Source of the DNA: Devosia insulae DS-56
GTDB lineage: Bacteria; Pseudomonadota; Alphaproteobacteria; Rhizobiales; Devosiaceae
Assembly (NCBI RefSeq): GCF_000970465.2
Contig: NZ_LAJE02000173.1
Coordinates: forward strand, 1-57,228
Direction of reading: 5' to 3'
Length of the DNA: 57,228 nt
The position numbers and the translations under genes were made by a program. Each line of letters starts with the position of its first letter. Within the stretch, counting starts at the first letter, position 1. Below, piece after piece: positions 1-9,028 of the stretch. A model generated the notes under the pieces. It made no database searches, was not told the origin of the DNA, and worked only from the letters and a program-made list of their open reading frames with translations.

Positions 1-20
1 TCACGTAGTGACACGTTGAG

Positions 21-1241
21 GTGTTTGTACGTGAACGTGCCGGCGCCCGCGGAGCTCTGCACAAGTGCGCTCGTCGGCAGCGTAAGATGTGGATAAGCTC
101 CAGGGCCTTCTTCGCCGATGGGCTGGCGGAGCAGCTCATCGTCGCCCTCGGCAAGCTTCCGGGGCTGCTGGTGATCTCGCGCAATTCGAGCTTTGCCTAT
201 CGCGGCAGTGACGTCGACGTGCGCAAGGTCGGCAGCGATCTCGATGTGCGCTACGTGCTGTCGGGGAGCGTGCGGCGCGGCGGCTCACGGCTGCGCATGA
301 GTGCGCAACTCGCCGACGCGGGCAGCGGCGCGCAGCTCTGGGCCGAGACCTACGATCGCGAGCTGGCCGATGTCTTCGCCATCCAGGACGAGGTGACCCG
401 GCGGATCGTCGATGCCCTCAAGCTCAAACTGACACGGGCGGAAACGGCAAAGGCGACGGCGGGCGGGACCAACGACATCGAGGCGCTGGACCTGATGATG
501 CGCGGCCGCGCGCTGCTCGGTGGCCCCATTCAGACCCTCGACGTGCACAAGCGGGCCGTCGACCTGCTCCAACGGGCCGTCGAGCGCGATCCATCCTATG
601 TCGGCGCAATGGGCGAGCTCGCGATCGCCCATAACATGGATTACGTGAACTGCTGGACCGACACACCCGACCGCTCGCTCGAGGTGGGGAGGCATCTGGG
701 GGAACGGATGCTGGAGCTCGCGCCCGACCACGCCGGCGCGCACTTCGTCGTGGCGCTCCTCGCCATGTTCGCCCGCGATTTCGACCGGTTTCGCCGCGAA
801 GCCGCAATCGCAATCGCGCTTAACCCCGATGCCGAGATGGCCAGCAACCTGCAGGGCCACCTTTGCCTCGCCAACGAGGTACCGCTCGAGGCCATTCCGC
901 ACTTCGAGCGGTGTACGCGGCTCGACCCGTCGCTGGGTTCAACCCTGCTGTGCCTGCAGTTTCTCGGCCGGGCCTACTTCTATGGCGGCCGCTACGAGAC
1001 GGCCGCCGCGCTGTTCCGCGAGCGCATCCTCCTGATGCCCGGCACCGATACGTCGCGTGGATATCTTGCTGCTGCCCTCGGCCATCTCGGCCAGCTCGAG
1101 GCGGCGCGGCAGGTCTGGGCCGAGCTGATGGCGATCAATCCGAACTTCGCGCTGGCCGAGCGGCTCAGCCGGACCGCGGTGCAGCCGAGCCAGATCGAGG
1201 CAGTCCTCGCTGGCGCGAGGAAAGCCGGGCTGCCAGTTTGA
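21..1241 (+). CDS. 5'-truncated TPR protein of the adenylate-cyclase/FlgO-like family
   Basis: The readable homology starts abruptly near base 103 (AFFADGLAEQLIVAL) and continues through the domain typical of the middle of cyclase- or winged-helix-linked TPR proteins (RNSSFAYRG, YVLSGSVRR, LWAETYDREL), followed by TPR-like helices to the end. The intact relative at 48487-50001 carries an OmpR-type DNA-binding domain before this part. Here that domain is missing, and an in-frame TGA lies at 9-11. The first 25-30 residues read from GTG at 21 do not resemble the family. Either the gene is a 5'-deleted remnant or a frameshift near CCAGGGCC (96-103) separates it from an N-terminal part outside the window. 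Its last 59 bp have a near-identical copy at 6581-6639. Family assignment is firm; function is probably lost or altered. Confidence 0.6.
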   Translation: MFVRERAGARGALHKCARRQRKMWISSRAFFADGLAEQLIVALGKLPGLLVISRNSSFAYRGSDVDVRKVGSDLDVRYVLSGSVRRGGSRLRMSAQLADAGSGAQLWAETYDRELADVFAIQDEVTRRIVDALKLKLTRAETAKATAGGTNDIEALDLMMRGRALLGGPIQTLDVHKRAVDLLQRAVERDPSYVGAMGELAIAHNMDYVNCWTDTPDRSLEVGRHLGERMLELAPDHAGAHFVVALLAMFARDFDRFRREAAIAIALNPDAEMASNLQGHLCLANEVPLEAIPHFERCTRLDPSLGSTLLCLQFLGRAYFYGGRYETAAALFRERILLMPGTDTSRGYLAAALGHLGQLEAARQVWAELMAINPNFALAERLSRTAVQPSQIEAVLAGARKAGLPV

Positions 1242-1333
1242 GGGGCATCGACCGGAAGCTGGTCCGGGATTGCTGCTTATGGGTGCGAAGCCGACGTCGC
1301 CTGCGCCGCTTGCGCCGGCCACAGTTGTCGACA

Positions 1334-2230
1334 TCAACCAGGCAGGCGCTGATTGGTGGCGCGTCGCAACTCGCCTGGCAGGAAGCCAAGATGGCTGCGA
1401 AACTGCCGGCGGAAATGGCTGATGTTCTCAAAGCCGACCGACCAGGCAATATTCCAGACCGACAGATCCGTGGTGAGAACGAGACGCTTGGCGAGTTCCA
1501 GCCGCCGCCCGAGCACGTATTGCCCGGGTGACAGGCCGGTCGCCGCCTTGAACTGAACGGCGAAGTGCCATGGGCTCAGCTCGCACACCCGGGCGAGGAA
1601 CGGCAGCGAAAGCTTGCTTGTCAGGTTCTCCTCGACGCGGTCGCAGACCGCCTTGAGTTTGGCGGTGTCGAGTTTGCCGGTGGTCTTCACCTTCCTGCTG
1701 GAACCATGCAGGGACAGGATGCCATCGATGAGACGGCAGGCGAGCGTCGATGCCTCGATGTCGGACAGCGCGATCGTACCGATGCAGGCCTGCCGGAACT
1801 TATGTGCAAGGCCCAGAAAGATTGGGTGGACATCGAACGCCTCGGTCCGGCCGGGCCCCATCGTCGGTTCAATGGCGAAACCCACGAGTCCCCGCGCCTC
1901 GGCCTCGGCGGTCAGCAACTCGAGATCGGGATACATGTCCAGCGTGTCGCTGTGCTCGCGGGTACGCAGAAGTCGCGTCGCGCCCGTGCCCATCAGATAG
2001 GCGCTCCCCGGGCGCACCCGCACGTCCTGCACAATGCCCTCGTGCTCGACCGCAACATCGTTATGGGCTGAAAAGACCACCTTCACCCGGTTGGGGCGGA
2101 CTTCCGTCTGCCCCTCCCACGGCGGCAGCCAAGCATAATCCACCACGATGTCGGGCCACGCCAGTTCGCGGTTGCGGGCCCCTGAAACCAGCTCGGCTAT
2201 CGACGCGGCAGTCGGTCGCGTGCGGTTCAT
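1334..2230 (-). CDS. AraC-family transcriptional regulator
   Basis: 298 aa. The last 100 residues form the double helix-turn-helix of AraC/XylS regulators (LPFLARVCELSPWHFAVQFK, then SVWNIAWSVGFENISHFRRQFR ending in a typical LGFLPGELRR tail). The N-terminal 180 residues are a divergent ligand-binding part without a clear cupin motif. It is transcribed away from the DoxX gene with a 139-bp shared intergenic region, so control of DoxX and the downstream RibD-like reductase is a reasonable inference. The start is at ATG 2230. The inducer is unknown. Confidence 0.85.
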   Translation of the reverse strand: MNRTRPTAASIAELVSGARNRELAWPDIVVDYAWLPPWEGQTEVRPNRVKVVFSAHNDVAVEHEGIVQDVRVRPGSAYLMGTGATRLLRTREHSDTLDMYPDLELLTAEAEARGLVGFAIEPTMGPGRTEAFDVHPIFLGLAHKFRQACIGTIALSDIEASTLACRLIDGILSLHGSSRKVKTTGKLDTAKLKAVCDRVEENLTSKLSLPFLARVCELSPWHFAVQFKAATGLSPGQYVLGRRLELAKRLVLTTDLSVWNIAWSVGFENISHFRRQFRSHLGFLPGELRRATNQRLPG

Positions 2231-2369
2231 GGCACACCCTTTGCGGTGACAGGCAGAGTGGACCGCAAAAATCGACCCTGCGCCTGCCCGAAGCGACCTT
2301 CATGCTAGCAGCAAGGCAGTTGTAGGCAAGCACAGGCGCCGCACTGCCAGTCAAGTGGGAGGGAGTCCA

Positions 2370-2807
2370 ATGCTCGGCACACTCGCTATTTTCGTGGCGC
2401 GACTACTGTTCAGCGGCGCCTTCCTCGTCGCCGTGGTCATGAAGTTCCTGTCTATCGGCGACACCGCCGCCGCTATCGCGTCAATCGGTTTCCCGGCCCC
2501 CCTGTTCTTTGCCTGGGCGTCCGCCTTCTTCGAGTTCGGCCTCGTCCTGGCGTTCCTCACCGGCGCCTTTTTCACCGAGGCCGCGGTGCTGGCCGCAGCC
2601 TATGTGCTGTTCCTCGGCTTTGCCTTCTATGGGCCGGCCACCTGGCCGGGCAACCCGGTGCAGATGGGCCTGTTCATCAATCATCTCACCTTCATCGCCG
2701 GGCTGTTGTTCGCAGCCGTGCACGGTCCGGGCCGGACGATGGTCCTCGGCTGGACGGTTCCGTGGCCAGCCGCTCGCCGGTCTGCCTCGGCGACCCGCGC
2801 GGACTAA
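2370..2807 (+). CDS. DoxX family membrane protein
   Basis: 145 aa with about four hydrophobic segments. The pattern fits the DoxX family: an N-terminal ARLLFSGAFLVAVVMKF helix, then short loops and a conserved GNPVQMGLFINHLTFIAGL region. ATG 2370 is chosen over an in-frame GTG at 2355 because the purine-rich GGGAGGGAG lies just upstream of it. DoxX proteins are small inner-membrane proteins linked in other bacteria to redox or thiol stress, but their biochemistry is poorly defined. It sits opposite an AraC regulator and 40 bp ahead of a RibD-like reductase gene, with which it may be co-transcribed. Confidence 0.75.
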   Translation: MLGTLAIFVARLLFSGAFLVAVVMKFLSIGDTAAAIASIGFPAPLFFAWASAFFEFGLVLAFLTGAFFTEAAVLAAAYVLFLGFAFYGPATWPGNPVQMGLFINHLTFIAGLLFAAVHGPGRTMVLGWTVPWPAARRSASATRAD

Positions 2808-2847
2808 GTCCGCGCAACGACAATCTAGCCACGAAGGAGCACCCGCT

Positions 2848-3495
2848 ATGTCGCTTGTTTGCGTCCAGAACTTTTCCATCTCGCTCGACGGCTTCGGCAC
2901 CGGCGAAGGAACAAGCCGGGAGGCGCCGTTTGGCCATGCCGGCGAACGGCTGCACGAATGGATGTTCGAGACCCGGTGGTGGCGGGAAAAATCCGCCGAA
3001 GCAGGTGGCAGCGCCGGCGTCGACGACGCCTTCGTCCGCCAGCATGACATCGGCATTGGCGCCGAGATCATGGGGGCCGGCAAGTTCGGCTACCCGGGCT
3101 GGCACGGGAATGGCGACTGGAAAGGCTGGTGGGGCGCCAACCCACCTTTCCATACACCGGTCTTCGTGCTGACCCAGCATGTTCGTCCCCCGATCGAGAT
3201 GGAGGGTGGCACGACCTACCACTTCGTCGATGCCCCGCCTGCCGAGGCACTCGAGATGGCGCGCCACGCGGCGAATGGGCAGAACGTTCGCATCGGCGGA
3301 GGGGCCACAGTCATCCGGGACTTCCTTGCCGAAGGCCTGATCGACCACGCGCATATCGCGGTGACGCCCATGCTGCTCGGCCGGGGCGCGCGGCTCTGGG
3401 ATGGACTCGAGGCGTTGGAGCAGACCTATGCGATCGAGGCTGTCTCGGCGCCCAGCGGGGTCACGCATCTGACCTTGCTGCGTCGCGCCGGGTGA
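2848..3495 (+). CDS. Dihydrofolate reductase family protein (RibD C-terminal-like)
   Basis: 215 aa. The N-terminus (VCVQNFSISLDGF) and the C-terminal block (NVRIGGGATVIRDFL, IDHAHIAVTPMLLGRGARLW) are hallmarks of the RibD C-terminal/dihydrofolate-reductase-like fold, which binds NADPH. Members outside riboflavin and folate synthesis are common stand-alone reductases with unknown substrates. ATG 2848 follows a good GAAGGAG site at 2832-2838. It lies 40 bp after the DoxX gene on the same strand. Function as a specific reductase is inferred only from the fold. Confidence 0.85.
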   Translation: MSLVCVQNFSISLDGFGTGEGTSREAPFGHAGERLHEWMFETRWWREKSAEAGGSAGVDDAFVRQHDIGIGAEIMGAGKFGYPGWHGNGDWKGWWGANPPFHTPVFVLTQHVRPPIEMEGGTTYHFVDAPPAEALEMARHAANGQNVRIGGGATVIRDFLAEGLIDHAHIAVTPMLLGRGARLWDGLEALEQTYAIEAVSAPSGVTHLTLLRRAG

Positions 3496-3528
3496 TGCGG
3501 CCTTGGCCGGCGCCGGCGAGGCGGACGC

Positions 3529-4005
3529 ATGAGTGACGCTGAAGACGATCCCCGCCTGTCCTTCGTCTATGCGGAGGCGGTGCGCGGCCTCACCCAGCAG
3601 CAGACGCTGGTCGAAGGCATGAACATGCGAGCGGGCAGCCTCATCTTCGCTACGGCGTTCGTAAACTCCCTGCTCGGCAACAGGGCGCTGTCCGACGGGC
3701 TGGGGGCGTTCGATTGGCTCGCCATGGCGATGTTGTTCACGATCGGCGGGTTGGTCGTCTGCATGGTGTGGCCCTACGACCAGTACAAGTTCCGCTTCGC
3801 GCCAAGCACCCTGCTGAACCAGTACGCGGAAGGCAAGACGCCGGTCGGCCTCCCGGCCATGCACCGCGCCCTGGCGCTGCGGATCGAGGCAGACATGGCT
3901 GAGAACTGGACGATCATTCAACGGCTTCGGATGACGCTGCAGATCGCCCTGATCCTGCTGCTGCTGAACATCGCCACCTGGATGCTCGCCATCGGCTGGG
4001 CGTGA
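3529..4005 (+). CDS. Small membrane protein of unknown function
   Basis: 158 aa, not assigned to a family I recognise. The sequence shows an acidic, helical N-terminus, a hydrophobic stretch around residues 36-52 (SLIFATAFVNSLLG), a clear membrane segment around 62-82 (LAMAMLFTIGGLVVCMVW), a charged loop, and a strong C-terminal segment around 133-157 (LQIALILLLLNIATWMLAIGW). The first two segments separated by a short turn, with the loop likely cytoplasmic, give a 3-TM layout. GGCGAGGCGG lies just upstream of ATG 3529. It is flanked by the RibD-like reductase (33 bp away) and the S41-like gene (57 bp). Confidence 0.65.
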   Translation: MSDAEDDPRLSFVYAEAVRGLTQQQTLVEGMNMRAGSLIFATAFVNSLLGNRALSDGLGAFDWLAMAMLFTIGGLVVCMVWPYDQYKFRFAPSTLLNQYAEGKTPVGLPAMHRALALRIEADMAENWTIIQRLRMTLQIALILLLLNIATWMLAIGWA

Positions 4006-4062
4006 ACTGGCCCAGGTCCCGTCGTCTCGCAAAGCGTTTTAATAGGTTTCGGGAAGTCATTC

Positions 4063-5592
4063 ATGACGGTTTTCACCCGGGTGCTCGGCGCCCTTCTCCT
4101 GCTCTGGCTGAGCGCTGCCATTGGCGCGGCGGCCGCAGAGGATCTGCCAGAACGCTTCGCCGGAGAGGCTCGGATCGAGTCTCAGCCGTCCCTGCCGATC
4201 CACCTCGAGCTTCGCCGGGTCGGCGCCGCGGTCGAGGGCAGCATCTCGATGCCGATCGGCAGCTTCGAGATGACCGCGATACAGGAGGGCCACACCATCA
4301 CTGGGCGCTACGAGGGGCCCGGCGGCGCGGGTGACATGAGCCTGATCATCGACGGCGATACGCTGACGGGCACCTTCGGGCTCGGCGAGGCCCATGGCAC
4401 GATCAGCGCCCAGCGCACCGATCTCGACGCGCAGAGGTTTTTCGAGCCGCCCGAGGCGAACCTGGATCTGACGACGGCCCAGTGGCTGGAGGATCTCGAC
4501 CAGTTGGCGGAGATCCTTTCACAAAAGCATGGCTCGCCCTTCCACCGGATTTCGCGCCCACGGTTCGAGAGCGAGGTGGCTCACGTTCGTGCGGCGATAC
4601 CCCAGCTCGATGGGACAGGTATCGCATCGGAGTTCGTCAAGCTCGGCGCGCTGATCGGCGACGGCCATACCGAAGTGGCGCTGCCCGATGACCAGGCACG
4701 CCTCCCGGTCGAACTGTTCTGGTTCGAGGATGGGCTGCGCGTGATCGGCATTGCCGCTGACCATCAGGAGCTGCTGGGAGCACGGCTGATCGCGGTGGAT
4801 GCCGTGGCAGTGGAAGAGGTTATCGATCGCCTGCGCCCGTTCATTGCTGCCGGCGAGACCGAGTGGTTCGTGCGGGCGGCCCTGCCCGGCCTGCTGCGCA
4901 ATCCCGCCATCCTCGCGGCCGCCGGCATCGTCGATGGCCCGTCGGTCGCGCTCACCCTGGAGGTGGCGGATGGCGATCGCACGCAGATCGAGATGACCGC
5001 CAAATCCGAGGCTGGCGCGTTAGCGATCCTCAATGGCGCTGCGCCGCTGTGGCGGCGGAACGAGACGCAGGGCCTCTGGACCGAAGTGCTGGCCGACGGC
5101 GCCGTCTATGTGAACTGGCGCTCCTACGCCGGACTTGCCGACGCGGCAGCCGCCCTCCTTGCGTCTCTGGACGCGCAGCACCCCCCTCGCCTCATTGTCG
5201 ACCTGCGCGACAACACCGGTGGGGACTACAACGCTGGCCGCGCCTTCGTCGAAGCGATCGCCAGCCGCCCCTGGCTCAACCAGCGTGGCACGCTCTACGT
5301 GCTGATCGGTCGCGCCACCTTCTCGGCGGCGATGACCAACGCTGTCGATTTCATGACCATGACCAACGCCATCCTTGCCGGTGAGCCGGCCGGGGCGGCG
5401 CCCAATAACTGGCAGGAAGCGCGGCGCTTCAACCTGCCCAATTCCGGGCTCCGCGTCGGCGTCTCTACCCTCCACTATGAGTTTCTTCCCGGCCAAGCCG
5501 AGGTCCGTCCCGGCCTTCATGTCTGGCCGGAACCGGGCGACTGGGGAGCTCCGCTCGATGCCAGCGTCAAGCTGATCCTTTCGAGGCCCTAG
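4063..5592 (+). CDS. Secreted S41-family (tail-specific protease-like) protein
   Basis: 509 aa. Residues 1-24 form a signal peptide (LLLLWLSAAIGAAAAED). The C-terminal half has the S41 core: IVDLRDNTGGDYNAG around residue 380, then VLIGRATFSAAMTNAVDF with the presumed nucleophile Ser421. No PDZ domain is obvious. The middle (about 140-300) resembles the helical bundle and beta-sandwich of C-terminal-processing-like peptidases. The Lys of the usual Ser-Lys dyad is not evident to me, so peptidase activity is uncertain. An N-terminal beta-rich region (30-125) is of unknown role. The gene is followed after 39 bp by an exported alpha/beta hydrolase on the same strand, probably one transcript. Confidence 0.75.
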   Translation: MTVFTRVLGALLLLWLSAAIGAAAAEDLPERFAGEARIESQPSLPIHLELRRVGAAVEGSISMPIGSFEMTAIQEGHTITGRYEGPGGAGDMSLIIDGDTLTGTFGLGEAHGTISAQRTDLDAQRFFEPPEANLDLTTAQWLEDLDQLAEILSQKHGSPFHRISRPRFESEVAHVRAAIPQLDGTGIASEFVKLGALIGDGHTEVALPDDQARLPVELFWFEDGLRVIGIAADHQELLGARLIAVDAVAVEEVIDRLRPFIAAGETEWFVRAALPGLLRNPAILAAAGIVDGPSVALTLEVADGDRTQIEMTAKSEAGALAILNGAAPLWRRNETQGLWTEVLADGAVYVNWRSYAGLADAAAALLASLDAQHPPRLIVDLRDNTGGDYNAGRAFVEAIASRPWLNQRGTLYVLIGRATFSAAMTNAVDFMTMTNAILAGEPAGAAPNNWQEARRFNLPNSGLRVGVSTLHYEFLPGQAEVRPGLHVWPEPGDWGAPLDASVKLILSRP

Positions 5593-5631
5593 GCCGCTCC
5601 CTTCAGCCACCCGAACCAGAGGAGTTCAACG

Positions 5632-6561
5632 ATGCCCAAGACCAACCTGCCTACCCTTGTCGCCGCCGCGATGCTCGTGCTCGCGGTGCCCTCGATCGTG
5701 CAAGCCCAGGAGCAAACCATGCCAGCAATTCCTACCCCGACCGAGTCCGGCTACGCCGACGTCAACGGCGTCAGGATCTGGTACCAGAGCTATGGCGAGG
5801 GCGAGCCGCTGATCCTGCTGCACGGCGGGTTCGGCACGGTCGAGATGTTCGGGCCGAACATCGAGCTCCTGGCCAAAAGCCGCAAGGTCATCGGCGTCGA
5901 CCTGCAGGCCCATGGCGGCACCGGACCGCTGGGCCGCCCGATCACCTTCGACGCGCTCGCCACCGATGTCGCTGAACTCATCGAGTTCCTCGGCTACGAG
6001 AAGGCCGATCTGATGGGCTATTCGCTTGGCGGCGCCACGGCGCTGCGGGTGGCGATCGACCATCCCGAGGTTGTCGACCGGCTGGTGCTGGTCTCGATGG
6101 TGCATGCCTACGCCAACTGGCACAGCTACAACTTCGAGGGCATGAAGGCGATGGGGACCGACCCCGAGGGGACGGCCAAAAGCCTGATCGGCAGCCCGCA
6201 GCACCAGGGTTACATCGCCAAGGCTCCGGGGGGCGACGCGAGCTTTCCTGACGCGGTCAGGGAGTTCGTCGCCTTTATCGGCCAGGACTATGACTGGTCC
6301 GCTGAGGTGCCCCAGGTCAAGGCGCCCACGCTGCTCGTCGTCGCCGACTGGGACGCCGTGCGCATCTCGGGCGCCACGCGCCTCTACGAACTGCTCGGCG
6401 GCAGTGCGCAGGATGCCGGCTGGGACCGCTCCGGCATGGGCGAGAGCCACTTCGCCGTGATCCCCAACGTCACGCATTACGACATTGTCACGTCGACCGA
6501 GCTGAGCCGGCTCGCCATCCCCTTTCTCGACAACTACCCCATTCCGCCGGCGAAGGATTGA
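5632..6561 (+). CDS. Exported alpha/beta hydrolase
   Basis: 309 aa with a signal peptide (AAAMLVLAVPSIVQAQE). The alpha/beta-hydrolase fold is shown by the oxyanion motif LLHGGFGT, the nucleophile elbow GYSLGG with Ser131, and a late Asp/His region (VVADWDAVRIS, NVTHYDIVT). Substrate cannot be deduced. ATG 5632 follows GAGGAG. It is convergent with the sugar kinase at 6668-8269; the 105 bp between them hold a fragment of a TPR gene. Confidence 0.85.
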   Translation: MPKTNLPTLVAAAMLVLAVPSIVQAQEQTMPAIPTPTESGYADVNGVRIWYQSYGEGEPLILLHGGFGTVEMFGPNIELLAKSRKVIGVDLQAHGGTGPLGRPITFDALATDVAELIEFLGYEKADLMGYSLGGATALRVAIDHPEVVDRLVLVSMVHAYANWHSYNFEGMKAMGTDPEGTAKSLIGSPQHQGYIAKAPGGDASFPDAVREFVAFIGQDYDWSAEVPQVKAPTLLVVADWDAVRISGATRLYELLGGSAQDAGWDRSGMGESHFAVIPNVTHYDIVTSTELSRLAIPFLDNYPIPPAKD

Positions 6562-6580
6562 GCCAGAAGACCGGCGGACG

Positions 6581-6639
6581 GCGGTGCAGTTAAGCCAGAT
6601 CGAGGCGGTCCTCGCTGGCGCGACGAAAGCCGGGCTGCC
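6581..6639 (+). pseudogene. 59-bp orphan 3' end of a TPR/cyclase-like gene
   Basis: These 59 bp match 1176-1234, the last codons of the truncated TPR gene, without gaps at 54 of 59 positions. The shared peptide is SQIEAVLAGA.KAGLP. No other part of such a gene is present here, so it is a leftover end of a lost paralog or the scar of a recombination between the two sites. Confidence 0.75.
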
Positions 6640-6667
6640 GATCCGACGTGGTGCGAATGGGCTCCCG

Positions 6668-8269
6668 CTAGCGGCTCCGCATCAGCGCCTGCAGCAGACC
6701 GTAGGTCTGAGCGCGCTGGGCATGGATCACCTGCAACTCCCCTTCGATCGGCTCGTATGTCGTTCGAACCGAGGTCATTGCTGCCATGGCCTCGTGCATG
6801 CTCGGCCAGCGCTCCGCCGCCATGCCGCCAAGGATGGCGGAGCCGAGGAGGACCGGCTCCTCCGCTGCCGTGGCGACGACCGGCAGGCCGGTGGCGTCGG
6901 CCAGCAATTGCCGCACCAGGTCGTCGCCGCCGGCGCCGCCGCTGATGACGATGCGCTTGACCCGCACGCCCTGGCTGTTCTGGGTTTCGATGATCTGGCG
7001 CAGGCCGTAGCCGATGCCGCACAGCCCGGCGATGTAGAGCGCCACGAGGCTCGCTTCGGATTGGTCCATGCCGAGCCCGGCAATGATGGCGCGCGCATGC
7101 GGGTCGGCAAACGGCGCGCGATTGCCGAGGAACTCAGGAACCACGTGCAGCCCGTCCGCCAGCCGCACCGCGCCGGAGGCGCCGCCGGCCAGTTGCTCGG
7201 CTGAGCGCGCGAGGTACCCCGGCAGCGATTGCCCAAGGCGCTCCGCGCTCTCGCGCGCCGTCGCTGTTGCCGGATGCAGCGCCACCAGGCGGTCGATGGC
7301 GGCGCCGGCCGCCGACTGGCCGCCCTCGCTGAGCCACATGCCGGGCACCATCGCATCGAAATACGGCCCCCAGATTCCCGGCACGAACGCCGGCGTCGCC
7401 GAACTCGTCATGGTGCAGGACGAGGTGCCGAAGACGTAGCCGAGGTTGTCGGTGGCAGCCCCGATGGCGCCGACCGTGCCGATGCCGCCGGCATGCGCAT
7501 CGATCATGCCGGCCGCCACCGGAGTGCCGGCCATGAGCCCGAGTTCAGTCGCCGCGGCCTCGTTCAAGCCGCCGACCCGCGTGCCCGGCGGGACGACCTC
7601 GGTACCGATGCGGACAAAACCCTCCCGCGCCAATTCGCCCAGCCCGACCTGTTCGAAATAGCTCGGGTCCCAGCGCTGCTCATGCGCCAGATAGGTCCAT
7701 TTGCAGGTCACGGTGCACGATGAGCGCACGAGGCTCCCCGTGGCGCGCCAGCTGAGGAAATCCGAGAGGTCGAAGAACTGCCAGGCATCGCGAAACACCT
7801 GCGGCCGGTTCTCGCTGAGCCACAGGAGCTTAGGCGTCTGCATTTCGGGCGAGATGGTGCCGCCGACATAGCGCAGCACCTCGTGGCCGATGGCGTTGAT
7901 CCGCTCGGCCTCGGCGACGGCGCGATGGTCCATCCAGACAATGATATCGCGCTCGGGATCCTCGGAGGGGCCGACCGGCAGCGGCACGCCCCCCTGCCCC
8001 AGCACAACCAGCGAACAGGTGGCGTCAAAGCCAAGCCCGGCGACGCTGGCCGGCGCGATGCCGCTGAGGCGCACCGCTTCCTTCACACAGAAGCAGACGG
8101 CATTCCAGATGTCGGTGCTCGATTGCTCGACCATGCCGCCACTGTCGTGGAAATTGGCGATATCGCGCTTGGCCGAAGCGAGCATCCGCCCCTCCGGCGT
8201 GAACACCCCGGCTCGGGCGCTGCCGGTGCCGACATCGACACCCACCAGGTGATAGGGGGCTGCGCTCAT
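6668..8269 (-). CDS. FGGY-family carbohydrate kinase (pentulose kinase type)
   Basis: 533 aa, the usual length for FGGY kinases. It opens with the phosphate-1 motif LVGVDVGTGSARAGVF, has WMDHRAVAEA and GMIDAHAGGIGTVGA, and ends with the ATP-binding region (IVISGGAGGDDLVRQLLADATG). The WMDHR and PKLLWL blocks are those of the ribulokinase / D-ribulose kinase branch rather than xylulokinase or glycerol kinase, but this is a judgement by eye. ATG 8269 is preferred to an upstream in-frame start because GGGAG lies 9 bp before it. It is the last gene of the leftward sugar operon and would phosphorylate the ketose formed by the upstream SDR. Confidence 0.85.
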   Translation of the reverse strand: MSAAPYHLVGVDVGTGSARAGVFTPEGRMLASAKRDIANFHDSGGMVEQSSTDIWNAVCFCVKEAVRLSGIAPASVAGLGFDATCSLVVLGQGGVPLPVGPSEDPERDIIVWMDHRAVAEAERINAIGHEVLRYVGGTISPEMQTPKLLWLSENRPQVFRDAWQFFDLSDFLSWRATGSLVRSSCTVTCKWTYLAHEQRWDPSYFEQVGLGELAREGFVRIGTEVVPPGTRVGGLNEAAATELGLMAGTPVAAGMIDAHAGGIGTVGAIGAATDNLGYVFGTSSCTMTSSATPAFVPGIWGPYFDAMVPGMWLSEGGQSAAGAAIDRLVALHPATATARESAERLGQSLPGYLARSAEQLAGGASGAVRLADGLHVVPEFLGNRAPFADPHARAIIAGLGMDQSEASLVALYIAGLCGIGYGLRQIIETQNSQGVRVKRIVISGGAGGDDLVRQLLADATGLPVVATAAEEPVLLGSAILGGMAAERWPSMHEAMAAMTSVRTTYEPIEGELQVIHAQRAQTYGLLQALMRSR

Positions 8270-8282
8270 CGTGGGCTCTCCC

Positions 8283-9011
8283 TTAGAGGTCAACGGTGGT
8301 CGGCAGGATCACCAGGTCGCGCACCGTCACCCCCTTGGGGCGCGTCACCATGAACAGCACCGCCTCGGCCACTTCGCGCGGCTGCATCAGGCTGCCATTG
8401 GCGAGCGCCTCGGCCATCTTCTCTTTCGGCCAGTCATCGAGCAGCGCGGTCACCACCGGCCCGGGCGCCACCGCGCCCACCCGCACATTGTCGCCGGCCA
8501 CTTGACGGCGCAGCGTGTGGACGAAGGCCTGTACGGCGAATTTCGAGGCCGTATAGATGGGCTCCCACACCACCGGCACGAGACCGGCAATTGAACTGGT
8601 CACCACCACGTCACCCGATTTCTGCGCCACGAGGTGCGGCAGCACCGCGCGGATGGCACGAAAGGTGGCGTTGACGTTGAGGCTGAGGACACGCTCCCAC
8701 TCATCGGGGTTGCCCGAAACCACCGGCCCGCCGACATAGGCGCCCGCATTGGCGTGGAAGATATCGAGCCCGCCAGCGAGCGCCACGATCCGCTCTCCCA
8801 GCCGATCGACTTGGGCGTGATCGAGCAGGTCGATCTCGAGGGCGAAGGCCTCCGGCCCCAGCTCTCGCGTCAGTGCCGCGAGCCGATCGGCGGCGCGATC
8901 GATCAGCACCACTTTCGCCCCGGCCGCGAGCAGCGTGCGGGCGCATTCAAGCCCAATGCCCGAGGCCGCGCCGGTTACCGCGGCAACCTTGCCGCGCAAT
9001 TGCTGTGTCAT
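8283..9011 (-). CDS. SDR-family oxidoreductase
   Basis: 242 aa classical short-chain dehydrogenase. It has the cofactor motif TGAASGIG near the N-terminus, the NAG motif ([10 protein letters not shown]), the catalytic Ser in SSIAGL and the YTASK catalytic pair. In this operon it probably oxidises an imported polyol or sugar to the ketose that the FGGY kinase phosphorylates. That substrate is inferred from the neighbours only. ATG 9011 follows AAGGAG. The stop codon lies 13 bp from the kinase start, so translational coupling is likely. Confidence 0.9.
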   Translation of the reverse strand: MTQQLRGKVAAVTGAASGIGLECARTLLAAGAKVVLIDRAADRLAALTRELGPEAFALEIDLLDHAQVDRLGERIVALAGGLDIFHANAGAYVGGPVVSGNPDEWERVLSLNVNATFRAIRAVLPHLVAQKSGDVVVTSSIAGLVPVVWEPIYTASKFAVQAFVHTLRRQVAGDNVRVGAVAPGPVVTALLDDWPKEKMAEALANGSLMQPREVAEAVLFMVTRPKGVTVRDLVILPTTVDL

Positions 9012-9028
9012 TTTCTAGCTCCTTGAGA

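Noticed and set aside
6766-6774. GTTCGAACC, reminiscent of a tRNA T-arm
   Set aside because: It lies in the sugar-kinase coding sequence with no cloverleaf around it.
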